Assembly: GCA_012184525.1 (NCBI GenBank)
Contig: WOFQ01000037.1
Span: 292,728-356,727 of the forward strand
DNA length: 64,000 bases
Origin: Xenoacremonium recifei
Lineage: Eukaryota > Ascomycota > Sordariomycetes > Hypocreales > Nectriaceae
Direction: 5' to 3'
The position numbers and the translations under genes are program-made. Positions 11,961 to 23,711 of the stretch are shown piece after piece; position 1 is the first letter of the stretch, and every line of letters starts with the position of its first letter. Under the pieces are notes generated by a model that was not told the origin of the DNA, searched no databases, and saw only the letters and a list, made by a program, of their open reading frames with translations.

Positions 11961-13396
11961 TCAATATATGTCCCACAGCGTGATCTTCCCATCCTTAGCT
12001 CCGGCAGCGATCCAGTGTGCTGCTTTGGCTTGAAATATACGACGCTCTTTGACACTAGCCCTGCCTTGGGCTAGAGCACCGATATTGCCTGGAACCATTT
12101 GCGTTTCTTGTGATGAGTTAGACGTCGTTTGTGGGGCGTCTTTTATATTCCGGGAGCTCTCGGATGTGTCTGAAAATGCTGATATGTCAGAGAAGGCCAC
12201 GGCGTAACATCCGACCTGATGCCATCTCAGGACCGCTAGCTCCTTCAGCGTCTTCGCCGAGTAGACGCGGACTTTGGAGTCCCATCCGGCAGTCGCGAAT
12301 ATCCGCCCGTCGGAGCGGATTTTTACGCTTTGCTGTCCGGAGTGCTTGGTGTTAACCAATTTGAGAGGATCCTTCCACTCTCTCCACGTCCGGGGAGTGG
12401 CAGGTTCACCTCCCGGAGGCGGTCTTTTCAAGGCCGCAGATAGTAGAGACGGTCTAGTGGTAGAAGGAGATTCGACGATCTCGACCACCTTCTTGTCAGT
12501 CTCCGTCTGGGTAGCAATCTCTTGGCGAACCACGGGAATGGGATGCTTTGCAATGATCGAGTCAGCGCTTGAAGTGATAAAATACTCGTAATCTGGCGAC
12601 ACAGCCAGCGATAATACTGGCTGGGAGTGAGCCTGAGAGCGGTATGTGGAGATCCACCCATTGTCGGCTTCTAGGCGGCGAACAGTTACAGAGCCATTCT
12701 CGAATGCGGCGAGAAGTGTCAAGCAGCCCTCCAAGTGGAAGAGCCCCAGGCACATGGCCATGCCATTCTTCTCACCAGGTTTGATGGTGTGAATTCTGGA
12801 TTGTGACGGCAAAGAGAAGATGTCAATCTTCGAATTTGTCAGTATCCATTTTGCGTATTTTGAGTATCATTGACGTACAGCTTCCGACGCTAGGGTATTT
12901 GGCACAGCGACGAGGATTTCGGATGAGCTGTCCAATGGTTGCGGTGTAGCTGCACATGCAGCGAAGGAACAAAAATTCATCGTGTTCACCTCGAGGATGT
13001 GAAGCACCCATGGCTGTGGTCGTGGGCTGGGCACGTCCTCGACCGGGAGAATCGCACTCAGATTCTCCTCGTCCTCTTGTCCGACTTTCCACACAATGAG
13101 CTTGTGGTCGCGGCCGTGGCTGTGCTGTGTGAGTACTCATGGCTATGCATGCAAGGAGAGGCGTGGAACACGGACGATATGATCTTGTCAGGGCCCCAGC
13201 CCCGAATGCCCAAGATGGCGTTTTCATGTGCACGCCAGACGGCTCTGGGCCTCATGATGGTCAGATCCCAAAGTACCAGAAAACCATCAGCATCGCCTGT
13301 GATCAAGCGCGCGTTCTGGTGCACGAAAGCCGCTGCATGGACCTGGGCTTTGTGGCCGCGAAGGATGGCTTTCGGAGTTGGCTCGTTGTTAGCCAT
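11961..13396 (-). CDS. ASA1: ASTRA-associated protein 1 (WD40 repeat)
   Basis: Minus-strand exons 13396-13176, 13119-12879 and 12827-11961 give 442 residues. Asa1 is a WD40 subunit of the ASTRA/TTT assembly, which with Tel2-Tti1-Tti2 stabilises PIKK kinases such as TOR. The first blade starts with L-R-G-H, followed by L-I-T-G-D-A-D-G-F-L-V-L-W-D. The second exon carries I-S-H-G-R-D-H-K-L-I-V-W, highly typical of the family, and the C-terminus ends A-K-D-G-K-I-T-L-W-D-I-Y. The ATG at 13396 follows an in-frame GTG and is preferred. The first acceptor is the second of two nearby CACAG sites, because only that one keeps frame. It is convergent with the unknown gene to its left. Confidence 0.9.
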
Positions 13397-15519
13397 ATTC
13401 ACTCCTTCCCGATTGAGGACTCCGTCTTAGCACGCGCTATGGTTGGGGACGCATTGTGAGGAGAGTGTAAGCTTGAAATGATGACAACCTCGAAGTTCGG
13501 ACAGGGATGATGGAAATTCTGATGTTTGATGTTGAAATGGCAAGAGGATATCTGGATGCTCTTGCTCCCACCTCAAAAGAGACTGATGTTGTCACGTGAG
13601 GAGTTTCTTAGGAGCGCCTGCCTGAGGTGGTCCGCAGAACAGAACTTTCATCTTCTCCAGATCCGGGGGGAATAAAGACATTTGCTTCATATTGGATTCC
13701 TTATCCTCCCAATAATATGATTTTCAGTTCTGCATTGTGCCTCTCTCATCTGTTTACGTTGTCTCGTGTATTAATCAACATGGACAGGGGGCTACTGCAC
13801 GATTCTGGACCAAGTGGCACTGGGCGAGGCCTCCCTCTGAACACGAACTGATTTGCTGATCTGTGCAACAAAATCGACTGCAAGGCATGCCGGTACGATG
13901 GGAGTGTCGATCTCTCGAAAAGTATGGCGATACAAACCCCCGAGGGAGAGCTTGCTGCGGGAACAAGCTCGGCCCTCGCGTCACCACCAGCTCTCTTCTC
14001 GGCTGCTGCACGATGAGCCGGTACTCCCTTGCCTGGCATAAAGGATGCGCTGTGGAAGACGCACCCATCAGGCGATTTTTAACTTGTGCGATCGTAGTGC
14101 AGGACTCGAAGCCATCACACCCTTGCGACTTGAAAACGATCTCGAAAAACTGCCACCGAGGTGCACCAGGAAGGCCCATGACTTGCCGGGGGTAACAAGC
14201 AAGAAGACTGTCAGCACAATCCGTGGCTCGATCTTCCTTGGTTCGCCATGCGCTTAGGGAGACGGAGACATGGCTTGCAGCCCATCATGCACGAGAAAGG
14301 CCAGTTGTCATCAACTTTGCTTTCTCCAACAGACGAGGTTTGCTTGGTTCCATTGACATCGCTTACTCCCGCAGCGTGGCGGGTGCAATCTCGGGCCAGG
14401 AGTGCGGTGCGACGGCATCCTGCTGTCCCACCAAGTTGGACACGCCCCCCGGACGTCTGCCTTCGGAGGGGTTGATCAAACAGGCTGTGCCTAAACTTCA
14501 TCTGCGAGGAGGCACAAGCGCAGCATGAGACGTCAATTGCTTGTCCACGACACCTCCCGCAGCGTCACAATCCTCAGCTAGGGGCTCGCTGATCTGAAAC
14601 GTCGCGCAATGCACGCGCTCTTGTCGGAGGTGCTTGGCCGGAAAGCCCCAAACCCGGGCGGGGACATATCCGAAGACCTACATTGTCGGGACGAAAAGAG
14701 ACCACTAACAAGGAACTGGCCTGTTAAATATCTTACCCCAGATCGTTTGCCCCTTGGGGACCCTTGCGACATCGACGTGCCGGGACGAGAATTTCGAGCA
14801 CCTGACAGAGTGGCCGGCTAAGCTCGGTGTCGCCGGTTGATGTTGCGCGCATCCGAGTGTCAACATCGTCGATGACAAGTGGTAGCTCACTAACAGCAAC
14901 GCAGCAATGGAAAATTATGCAGCAGGCTTGAATGTAGTCCTCTCCGCAAACGAAGGTTCTGAACAATTCACGATGATAGGTCAATAAGCCTCATTACATA
15001 AATTACCGTGGTCGCTCGATCTACAACGGTGCAAGCCTGGTTCTTCCCAAATAACAAGTCATAAAGGGCAAACAATTTCTACCACCAGAGCTGAGATGTC
15101 TCTGTACTGCGTCAGGCACTCAGCCAGAGCTGAATCTCGTCGTCCCAACGAGGATGCCAAGTCCGGGAAACAGGTTTTCATTCTTACCTCTGCCGAGGAT
15201 CGAGAGACGAGCTTCCGAATGGCCCCGTGTACCGAAACCTCACAGCCCTGCGGAGCATTTGCTGTCGAGACGGGGGCTTGATTTAGAAAAATTCGGTCTA
15301 ATAAGCATCTTTGAGGCCACAGGAGGCAGCAATAGAGTTATTTGAGTCGACATGCGACTGACACAGCCGTAGGAACATGCGCAGTCTCACCGACTCTGTC
15401 TTGACCGCAACACGGAGAGGACGGAGAGCGTAGCACAACATCTCCTGTGTCTCGTTGCTGCATGGCTTTGGGACTCGATATGCGAAATATCTTGATCGAC
15501 TGACAGGCTAGGTTGCAGG
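13397..15519. other. Intergenic region, nothing recognised
   Basis: This contains the ASA1 promoter at its left end. The remaining open frames (up to about 134 codons) overlap on both strands and mostly use non-ATG starts. No repeats or RNA genes were seen. Confidence 0.5.
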
Positions 15520-15932
15520 GGAAGCGGTGGGGACGTGGTCGAGATGCCGTTGGACTTCCGGTTTGAAGATGCCGGCCCCCCACAGGGCGAAGACGTCGGG
15601 CTCAATCTTGGTCTCTGGACTGAGGATGACAGATCCCTCCCTTTTAAGTCGCATTAGCTTCAACATGTCTTTGTTAAACATGGTTCGGATGAAGGTCTCA
15701 GCCCGTCAATATACTCGGGACACCCACCAAGGCCTCGGTGTATCCCTACCCCCTGAGTCCTCGCACAGCCTGGTCTTACGCAGCATTTTCCAACGCCACG
15801 CACAGCATCTTCGGTGTTATACACAATCCTCAGACTTCCACTGCTCAGGATTGGGACGTCTGGACCAACCAGATCCCGTACGAGAACCCTGGTTTCGTGC
15901 TAGGATACAGCAGTGAGCGGGACGCCTTCTGA
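15520..15932 (+). pseudogene. Possible decayed or fragmentary gene
   Basis: Two stretches read like real protein but sit in different frames. The first, about 15520-15650, includes M-P-L-D-F-R-F-E-D-A and L-G-L-W-T-E-D-D. It starts after a good CTGAC plus TTGCAG acceptor and ends at a stop. The second, about 15702-15932, includes R-T-A-W-S-Y-A-A-F-S and D-W-D-V-W-T-N-Q. It starts after CTCAG and ends near a GTGAGC donor-like site. I found no phase-compatible donor between them and no start codon. The family is not recognised. It could be a relic, or inner exons of a gene whose other exons I failed to see. Confidence 0.3.
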
Positions 15933-16546
15933 CAAACCCGACGCCCTTACAACTGAAGTGCCCGCATGTCCAAATGGCTCTGTAGTTGGACCTATCTGCC
16001 CTTTCCGGTTCATTCTCTTCTTACAAGAAGCTGTCCTGGTATCTAGGTTCTGTTCCGACACTGGAGCTTTGTGTAGGTGCCATTCTTCCACAGGGACTGG
16101 GCGGTCTGACTTTGCAATATATATTTCACAGGCCTATTCTAACCTCAATGATGCAGGATTTTGGCTCAATTATACTTGGTTTACCGATATAGATGTCTGC
16201 GCTTCCTTCATCTATCCAAGCCGGGAGAGCAATAACACAAACCCCGAAGCAACGACGGGATCGGGCCACTCTCTGAAGAGGCCAGGCCATAGCTCTGGCT
16301 ACATACGAAAACTCCAAACGTCACGTCGTATCCGAGTATAATCTTGGTACGGTGGCCCATCAGGATGAAGCCCATGCTGTTGAACAGTCGGACGCGCTTC
16401 AACATTACCCCAAGCATGTGCCATCCAGAGCTGACATCACGAATGCGGAATCGAAAACTTCATCGACGAACCGTCGCCTGGGCACTGGACGGGAAGAGTC
16501 AAGCCAACAACCGAATCTGGCCCATCGGAAATTATCAGCGGCGAAT
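15933..16546. other. Region upstream of the Zn2Cys6 gene
   Basis: This contains a few protein-like fragments (16130-16220, +) that might belong to the decayed gene to the left, and the promoter of the regulator. The regulator's frame is open back to about 16352, but only with a GTG as start, so this part is taken as 5' UTR. Confidence 0.4.
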
Positions 16547-18918
16547 ATGGTACCCATGGTCTCGTCGAGGCCGTCAGCGGAAGCATCCGCCGCTCCAACA
16601 AAATCGAGGAGGGTTCGAACGGGTTGTTTGACATGTCGTGAGAGACATTTGAAATGTGACGAAGGAATCCCTGATTGCCTCAACTGCCGCAAGAGCAACA
16701 GAAACTGCAAGCGTGGTGTTCGACTCAACTTCTTGGATGTGACAGTTCACGAGCCTACCTTTGTGCCCATCTCGACGGAGTGGGTTGGTATGTTGACTCT
16801 TCTTTCTCTACAAACGTATATGCTAATATATTCTTCTTGGAAACAGTGCAGTTTCAAGACGAATCGAGAGACATAGCTTCGGAATATCGGGGTGGTCTAC
16901 TTCGCTACGCTCCATACGATCCAGAACCAGCCAACCCTGCAGCGCAAGGCCCAGGAAGTCTTCCTTGGCCCATGGCGGCTCGAGCCAACCTAGAGATGTC
17001 TAATGAAACTGAAATTGAACTGGGCTTTGGTTTGCACGAAGTACGGGAAACAGATACTGCAAACACGACGCCAGCATCCCTCACGGCAATGTCACCCTAT
17101 TCAACGAGCCATCCACTTCTTCAGTCGGAAGCATATGCCAGCCCGGACCAACTTTTATTTTCAAGAAGTCCTTTAGGGCCACCTTTTGCGACAATGCCGA
17201 GGCCCTTGCGCAGGCACACAACACATCCCATGGTATCCTTACATGAACAGCTCTTGGCTGTCAAAGAGCAAAGTGCGCTTCAACAACGCCGCAAAAGCGA
17301 CGCATCCAGCGTGGCTTCAATAGTCCCACAAGCCACGAATGCACCACCTGGTCTTCGAGATATTGTTGACGAGAGGCTATCACTAGATGGATCAACACTT
17401 CCTCTCAGCGAAAGAGCTAGAAATGGCGAGCGTGACTATCTCAGCTCACCAGAGGAAATTTATTACCTGCAGATCTTCATCGAAAAAGTTGGAATATGGA
17501 TGGATTCATTCGACAAGGACAAGCATTTCAGTCGACTTATTCCATACCACGCTCTCAAGTCAACAATGCTGCTCAACGCCTTTCTTGCTTGTGGCGTGAA
17601 GCACCTTTCTCTCTTCTCATCTGACAAAGAGGACAAGGCGTTGTTTTATTACAACACAGCTACGACTCAACTTCTCCGAAGTTTACAGAACCCCGATCGA
17701 AACACTGCTGAGTGTGCCACCGCCGCTGTTGTGCTCAACGTATACGAAATTATGTCAGAGAAGCCGGCTCAGCGTATGAACCACATTGCAGGAGCACGAG
17801 CTCTAATCCGCGAATGTGGATGGGACGCACGAAGCACTGGGATTGGATCTGCATGCTTCTGGCTGAATATAAGCATGGAGGTGCTGAGCTGCCTTTCCAT
17901 GGACTGGCAGACGGCATGGGATCCTGAGCACTGGGGGCTGGACATGGACTTCTCAGATGACGATGACGATATTGGCATTGGAAACGAAGAAATCTGGGTT
18001 CACAGGATATTTTATATCATTGCGAAAGCTACCAACTTTCGAGCGACAGTCCCGGATAACCAGAACACCACCACCACACCCGTGGATCATGCCAGACTAT
18101 CCAGTCGCGTTGCCAAGTGGCAGGAGCTGAAGGCACTTTGCGATCGATGGAACAACGTCTGCCCAAGAACGATGCATCCCCTAGGGTACTTACGGCCGTC
18201 CAGAACCCAACCGAAGTCTGCGTTCCCCCATGTCTGGTATGCTTTATTATCACGGGACGACGTAGAAATCGACTGACCTCGAGCATTTAGGATGATCATT
18301 CGCGCGGCTATAGTCGGACGGCTCTTCTACCACACAGCCCAGTGTATCCTTGCTCAGACGCATCCTTTGGAGTCGAACAAAATATCACCAGAAATGCGAA
18401 GCATGCAACTACATCATGCGCACCAAGTCTGCGGCATTGTCGCCCACACCGACGATCGAGGTATTGCCACAGTCGCGATTCGATGCCTCGCCATAGCAGC
18501 TGCAGTGCTAGACGAGCCTCGCGAACAAGAGGAGGTTCTAACTATACTTGAGAGAATCAACTCGCAGAGCGGGTGGCGTCTTGGAGCTATCGAGGCAGAA
18601 CTTAAACGGGCTTGGGGATGGGGGCGAGTGAGACTTCCTTTGCCACTTCCCAAGAGCCCAGGTCCCATGGGACAATTTTTATCCTCAAGCCAGATGATGG
18701 GACCCCCGTTGCCTCCTCCAGGAGTCCCAGCCCGAACACAAGCATCAATGGCCGGGTTCACATCGAGGACTTCAACACCTCCTATTGTATCGGCTGGTCC
18801 TTTAAAAGCACCCCTCAACCCTTTGAGTTTCGCAGACTTTAGTCGACCGAACCACCCATATCAGAATTGGTACGAACCACCTAATCCGACGAATGCCTTT
18901 GGGCAACGACTTGCTTGA
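16547..18918 (+). CDS. Zn(2)-C6 fungal-type transcription factor
   Basis: Exons 16547-16787, 16847-18236 and 18291-18918 give 752 residues. The N-terminal binuclear zinc cluster fits C-x2-C-x6-C-x6-C-x2-C-x6-C exactly (C27, C30, C37, C44, C47, C54), preceded by basic K-S-R-R-V-R. A Ser/Pro-rich linker of about 200 residues leads to a helical regulatory region (about 290-640) typical of the fungal_trans_2 type, with S-P-E-E-I-Y-Y-L-Q and a leucine-rich L-L-N-A-F-L-A-C-G-V-K-H block. The tail is Pro/Ser-rich. Such proteins bind CGG-containing sites as dimers in the nucleus. The ATG at 16547 is the first true in-frame ATG. It faces the SDR gene 170 bp away; control of that SDR is possible but unproven. 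Confidence 0.9.
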
Positions 18919-19087
18919 GAGGCGTTGGAAGTTGTCATTCAGAATTAATACCCAAAAGTAATGAATAAATATTTAACTTCAAAAGTTCTCTCAGAGACGA
19001 CGATTCCAATGTATTTTGCTGCGCTTGACATTGCACAGGTCTTTCCATCAACAAATGCACTTGATGCCTTCCAATTGTTTCGTTTCC

Positions 19088-19959
19088 TTAGGCCCCAAGC
19101 CATCCTTTGTCAACCGCGACTTCTGCACCATTCACGCCCTCTGCCGTGGCCAGGAAGACGATAGCATTGGCCACCTGTTCAGGCTCCAACATGCCCGGGC
19201 AACAGGCCATGAACGGGGCTAATTCACCGGTATTGTTTGGGTCAATGAGATTTCCGCTATTCTGGACAATTCCGGTGTTGATTGCGCCAGGGAGAACGGC
19301 ATTGCATCGAATGCCAGCGTGACGGTACATCCAAGCTGTGCTCCGAGTTAAACCTAGAAGGCCATGCTTGGATGTGGTATATGCGGCTCCAGCGACAGCA
19401 CCTCTTGCGGCTGCAATTGAGCAAACGTTGACGATGCTGCCTTTCTCGGCGTCATTGTTCTTCAGCATGTGTGGGATTGCGAAGTGCATCAGAAACATAG
19501 GTCCGTGTAGGTTGACACCCAGGACTCTATCCCATACGCCGAAGCTTGTATCACTGACACTTTCTAAACCCCATGTCAGTCCAATCCTGGAAGCCGGAGA
19601 CTAAAGACTTACTGTTGTCGTCGGTTATGCCAGCGTTATTGACGAGGACATCGATTCTCCCCCATTTCCCAATGACTTGGTTGACGGCATCTTGGACTTG
19701 TCCCTTGTCGGACATATTACACTGGATGGGGAGGAGATTGTCTTGAGCGCTGGCAGAAGATTGAGAAATATCGAGAGAAGCGACTCTAAGTTTTTTGCCT
19801 AATAAGGCTTCCACCACACGTCGGCCGACACCTTGACTTCCACCCGTTACGATGGCGACCTGTATATGCCTCACCCAAGTTAACAACAACTCGCTGAAAG
19901 TGGCGTGCCTCAAATAACATGAAAGTCGATACCTTTGTAGCAAGCTCACGTGTGGCCAT
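19088..19959 (-). CDS. Short-chain dehydrogenase/reductase (classical SDR)
   Basis: Minus-strand exons 19959-19933, 19859-19613 and 19563-19088 give 249 residues, the normal SDR length. It carries the NAD(P)-binding T-G-G-S-Q-G-V-G (residues 14-21), N-N-A-G, and the catalytic serine followed by Y-T-T-S-K (Y-x3-K). The first exon codes only nine residues (M-A-T-R-E-L-A-T-K) and splices to V-A-I-V-T-G-G; upstream reading of the second exon is intron. Oxidoreductases of this fold act on many sugars, alcohols or ketones, and the substrate cannot be predicted. Two CGG-N14-CCG motifs lie 143-205 bp upstream. Confidence 0.9.
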
Positions 19960-20099
19960 TATTGATTCGGGGTGGTTAGTAGGCAGCTTGTATTGGCCCA
20001 GGTACCAGCGAAGAGATGGAGATGAACAGCTCCGACTCTGATTCCAGACAGTCTATCCACACTCTTTAATACATCTTGCATGGCGTCTCTCGTCCCCTG

Positions 20100-20180
20100 C
20101 TCGGGTGCGCTTCACCCTCCGGTCATATCATGTATGTCCGTCTCGGGTGCGGTCAATACTCCGATCATGCTATGGGTGTG
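20100..20180. promoter_or_regulatory. Pair of CGG-N14-CCG motifs in a 42-bp direct repeat
   Basis: Two imperfect copies (from 20100 and from 20142) share CTCGGGTGCG, then CTCCG and TCAT. In each, CGG (20102, 20144) is followed after exactly 14 bases by CCG (20119, 20161). The 42-bp period is four helical turns. CGG/CCG pairs are typical targets of Zn2Cys6 dimers. They sit upstream of the SDR start codon at 19959. Confidence 0.45.
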
Positions 20181-20587
20181 TGTGTTTAGCCTCTTGAACA
20201 TCCAATAGTTCGTGAGGGGAAGTCAGGTGGTCACCGGCACTTGAGTTGAAACCGTGAACCCCAAGACTTCGGTCCAGGAATAGGGTGAAAAGAAACAGGA
20301 AGTCTAGAATAGAGCTAGCCTACCAATTACGGGGTTAAAAGTTAAATAATGAGCTGGTATTTTCGGTCAATTCGTTTACAGTAGGTTTACAAGGTCTCCA
20401 TGAACCCGTGCCAAGAAACCTGTCAAGCCAACACGTATGAACGTTCAAAGTTCTTGTCGTTTTTCTCAATTAAATCGTCCATTGCTTCTCTATGCCATCA
20501 TAAATTCGTGTCCATCCTCTAATTTTCGCTGCCACTTCCCTTTAGCATCCGAGATACTTAAACCATTCTCACTTGGACACTTTGCTA
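20181..20587. other. Intergenic region between SDR promoter and TPR gene 3' end
   Basis: No gene is seen. The right part is the likely 3' UTR of the TPR gene, and the left part is distal SDR promoter. Confidence 0.5.
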
Positions 20588-21578
20588 TCAAGAAGCTCCT
20601 CCTTGCTTGAAGTTCATGCTATATCCGCCCGTGTTTTCATCCTTAACCATCTGGAAGTTATCCGTACTCAACCCAAAGGGCTTGAGGATACCATTCCCCA
20701 GATCCTTCAACTTCCCCCACATCTCGCCCATCTCCTTCTCCTGCGCAGCCTTCGTCCGCGGCGGCAGATCCCGCAGCTGCGTCCGCACGGTGCGCGCGTC
20801 CGAAGCTGTGAGACCAGGGTTCGCAGCGAGCGTCTTGTAGTCCTCCTCGGCACCGGCAAGATTGTGCCATCCACCAGCTGATGACCGAGCCCGGGCACGG
20901 CGTAGGAGGCTCTTGAGGCGGATGCGGTTGATGTCGGCTTTCAAGATTTCTAGGGATGTGTCTGTTTGAGGGGGAGGGGCAGGTGCTGCGCGAGAGGCGC
21001 CTGAGGAGATGATTTCTTCATCGACATCGTCGCCATCTTCGTCCTTCTTTTCTTCGTCCTTGGGTTTCTCTGCTGCATCACCGTTGAGCCGCGGGTCTTC
21101 CCTTTCTATCTTCGCCAGCTCGTCAAGCGCCGCAGTGGCAGCTGTGATGGCGTCCTTCCATTGCTGGACTTTGAGGTGGCAGGCGGCAATGTTGCTCTGG
21201 ATCACGGCGCGGGGGTAATGAATATACTTGGGACAGGAGTTGAGAGCGGTGTCGTAGGTGTCTAGGGCATCTTGGTATTTGCCTGAGGCGAAGAGGGTGT
21301 TGGCCTCGGCCTTGGAAGCGTTGGATTCTTGGAGGAGTTCCTGAAGGAGGTTAGTTGGATATGTCTTGAACATGAGAGGGAGGTGAGATGAGATGAGATA
21401 CGATAAGATAGTGACATATCATGGATGCGGGATGCGATACTGATATCAAGTCATGGACACTTACCGCTTCCTCTTCTGGGGAGAATCTCAGCTCTTCGCC
21501 ATCCTCGATCTCGTTCTTCTGGGTCTTATCATCCTCCTTGGCCTTTGTCAAGCCCTTCTCATCCGGGCTGTCTCCCAT
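20588..21578 (-). CDS. TPR-repeat protein (TTC1-like)
   Basis: Minus-strand exons 21578-21465 and 21340-20588 give 288 residues. The 124-bp intron ends with a CTAAC branch site and CTTCAG. After an acidic N-terminus come TPR-type helices: A-N-T-L-F-A-S-G-K-Y-Q-D-A-L-D-T-Y, then S-N-I-A-A-C-H-L-K-V-Q-Q-W-K-D-A, and a third repeat after a long Asp/Glu/Lys-rich insertion. The C-terminus has the G-N-x-I-L-K-P-F-G-L-S block seen in TTC1 relatives, which act as Hsp70/Hsp90-type co-chaperone adaptors (family knowledge). The ATG at 21578 is the first in frame. It shares its promoter with the HAD gene. Confidence 0.85.
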
Positions 21579-22229
21579 GATGGTGTTGTGAAAGCTCCAG
21601 CTCTGCTTGGGCCACCTCTACCCGAACACGAAAACAAAGAGAGCTCAACGCCCGAAAACCGCGATAGAGGGACGCCAGGGAGCCGTATCAGCTATCTGCA
21701 GGGGTGCAGCTAGAGGAAGTCGCGGGGAAACAGGGCTGGAGGGCGATATCTCGAGTTGAAGCCGCGTATCTTGCGACGTGAGTGGTGGATGGTGATGGCG
21801 GGCTGGAACGTGGTGCGTTATCTCGGTGTGATTCACCGTTCCAATCCGTTAGGGAGATTCGCGTTCCCGCCCCAGGCGCTAGACTTAGTGGGCTTCAGAA
21901 GGGTCGGTACCTGGCCGAGGCTCGCTGCAGCGCTAAAGCTCCCTGTAATGGAGACTTACCCTTCCCTTAGGTTCCCGCAGAGACCTAGCGTCATAGCTCC
22001 AGAGATAAGCGCTCCTCCCTTCCTTCCTTCCCCCGCCAAGGCTGCACATAAAATCTCGGCGATCCCCTCAACTTCTTTCTTTTCTTTTTGGCCGCCTGGC
22101 CACCAGGATAGCAGAGACTCTCAACCACGCCCTCTCTCGCTCTCGCTCTCTGCTCTCCTTGTGGTCTGCGCCGCCCAAGCAACATTCTTTTTCCACATTC
22201 TTACTTCTATCACCTCTTCCACCGCCACA
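21579..22229. promoter_or_regulatory. Divergent promoter region, TPR gene / HAD gene
   Basis: About 650 bp separates two start codons pointing away from each other. The 150 bases before the HAD start are strongly pyrimidine-rich (CTCTCTCGCTCTCG near 22125-22155), as in many fungal promoters near the transcription start. No other gene is seen. Confidence 0.5.
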
Positions 22230-23265
22230 ATGGCTCCCAAGACCGAGTAGGTTGCCCCGCGCCGCGTCGAATTTACCCCTCCATCGCGATCGCAAGATAA
22301 CAGTGCTAACGCGAATTCTTCTTTCACACAGTTTCCCTCCCGTTCGGGCCTGTCTCTTCGACATGGACGGTCTTCTCCTCGACACCGAAGACATCTACAC
22401 GATGTGCGTCAACCTTATCCTCGAGAAATACGGCAAGCCCTCGCTGCCCTGGTCCATCAAGGCCAAGCTCCAGGGCCGCCCCGGTCCCTCGGCCAACAAG
22501 ATCTTCCACGACTGGGCCGGCCTGCCCATCACGCAGGACGAGTACATTGCCGAGAACACGGTGCTTCAAAAGAAGCTGTTCCCGACTACGCAGCCGCTTC
22601 CTGGCATCCCCGAGCTGCTGAGCCAGTTGGGCCGCACCCGCTACTGGGAGGTCAACGCCGAGGCGGCCAAGGAGCACGCTGCTGTCAAGGGTGTTGATGC
22701 CAAGGAGCCTCACCGCGTGCACATTGCACTCGCCACGAGCTCCCACCTGAGCAACTTCAAGGTCAAGACGAACCATCTGCAGGAGCTGTTCTCCGTCTTC
22801 CCCTCGGACCGCCGCGTCCTGGGCGACGATACCCGCCTGACCCCGGGCCGTGGCAAGCCGCTGCCCGACATCTTCCTCCTCGCGCTGAAGACCATCAACG
22901 ACTCGCTGCCCGAGGGAGAGACCCCCATCACTCCCGAGGAGTGCCTTGTCTTTGAGGACTCGGTCCCCGGCGTCGAGGCTGGTCGTCGCGCCGGTATGCG
23001 CGTCATCTGGTGCCCTCACCCGATGCTGAAGAAGGAGTACGCTGGCCGCGAGGAGGAGGTCCTGGCTGGTCGCACTGGCGAGGCTGGCGACATCGACCTC
23101 CACCAGGTCGGAGAGATTGGCGATGGCTGGGCCGAGTACATGCTCCGCCTTACCGACTTCCCTTACGAGAAGTACGGCATCGTCGTTCCTCCCGCCGCCG
23201 TCGAGGAGGAGGCCTGCATGAAGGAGAATCACGGCGATGTCGTTGTCGACTCCAAGGAGGCTTAG
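22230..23265 (+). CDS. HAD-superfamily phosphatase (HDHD1/GS1-like)
   Basis: Exons 22230-22246 and 22332-23265 give 316 residues. A tiny first exon (M-A-P-K-T plus two bases) joins D-F-P-P-V-R-A-C-L. Motif I is F-D-M-D-G-L-L-L-D-T-E with nucleophile and general acid aspartates. K-P-L-P-D-I-F and F-E-D-S-V-P-G-V-E-A-G cover the later HAD motifs. The helical cap between them fits the beta-phosphoglucomutase / pseudouridine-5'-phosphatase group. It hydrolyses a small phosphomonoester (2-deoxyglucose-6-phosphate, glycerol-3-phosphate or pseudouridine-5'-phosphate are family options). The family is usually near 230-250 residues; extra length is a linker after the cap and a C-terminal extension. 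Confidence 0.9.
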
Positions 23266-23711
23266 AGGTTTGATTTTGGTTTTATCTGACCAGGATATCT
23301 AATCGATACACCTTTTTTTCTTTTTCTTTCACATAGACGATGGATTCTGGATGGAAGATGGGCTGACGGATAGAACTCAGGGGGCATAGAGGCCGGATAC
23401 ACTGGGACTTAATGAATGGTCACCCACATAGAATCGGACAGTCACACGAAGTCATGAGATGCAAACGAGATAATGAGACAAAAAAAAAAGTTCAGTCTGA
23501 AGCCTTGGGCTCTACGGTCGCTGGATGGATCTGCAGTGGTTGTGAATTTGTGGTGTTGGTTCTGATACAGTGTAGGGGACTTTCGTCTTTAGTGAATCGG
23601 CACGGTACAAGCATCTTACCTCTTACCTGCATGAGGGGTTGTCCATATTCTACCGCTCCAGGTGACAAGATCCAAGATCGCTGCTTCGACTCTGAGTATG
23701 CGACGTACGGC
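23266..23711. other. Intergenic region
   Basis: This holds the 3' UTR of the HAD gene and the promoter of the F-box-like gene. The latter's frame is open back to 23412 but without an ATG. Nothing else is seen. Confidence 0.5.

Noticed and set aside
16352..16546. Longer N-terminus of the Zn2Cys6 regulator
   Set aside because: The only upstream start in frame is GTG; the ATG at 16547 gives the usual short lead before the zinc cluster.
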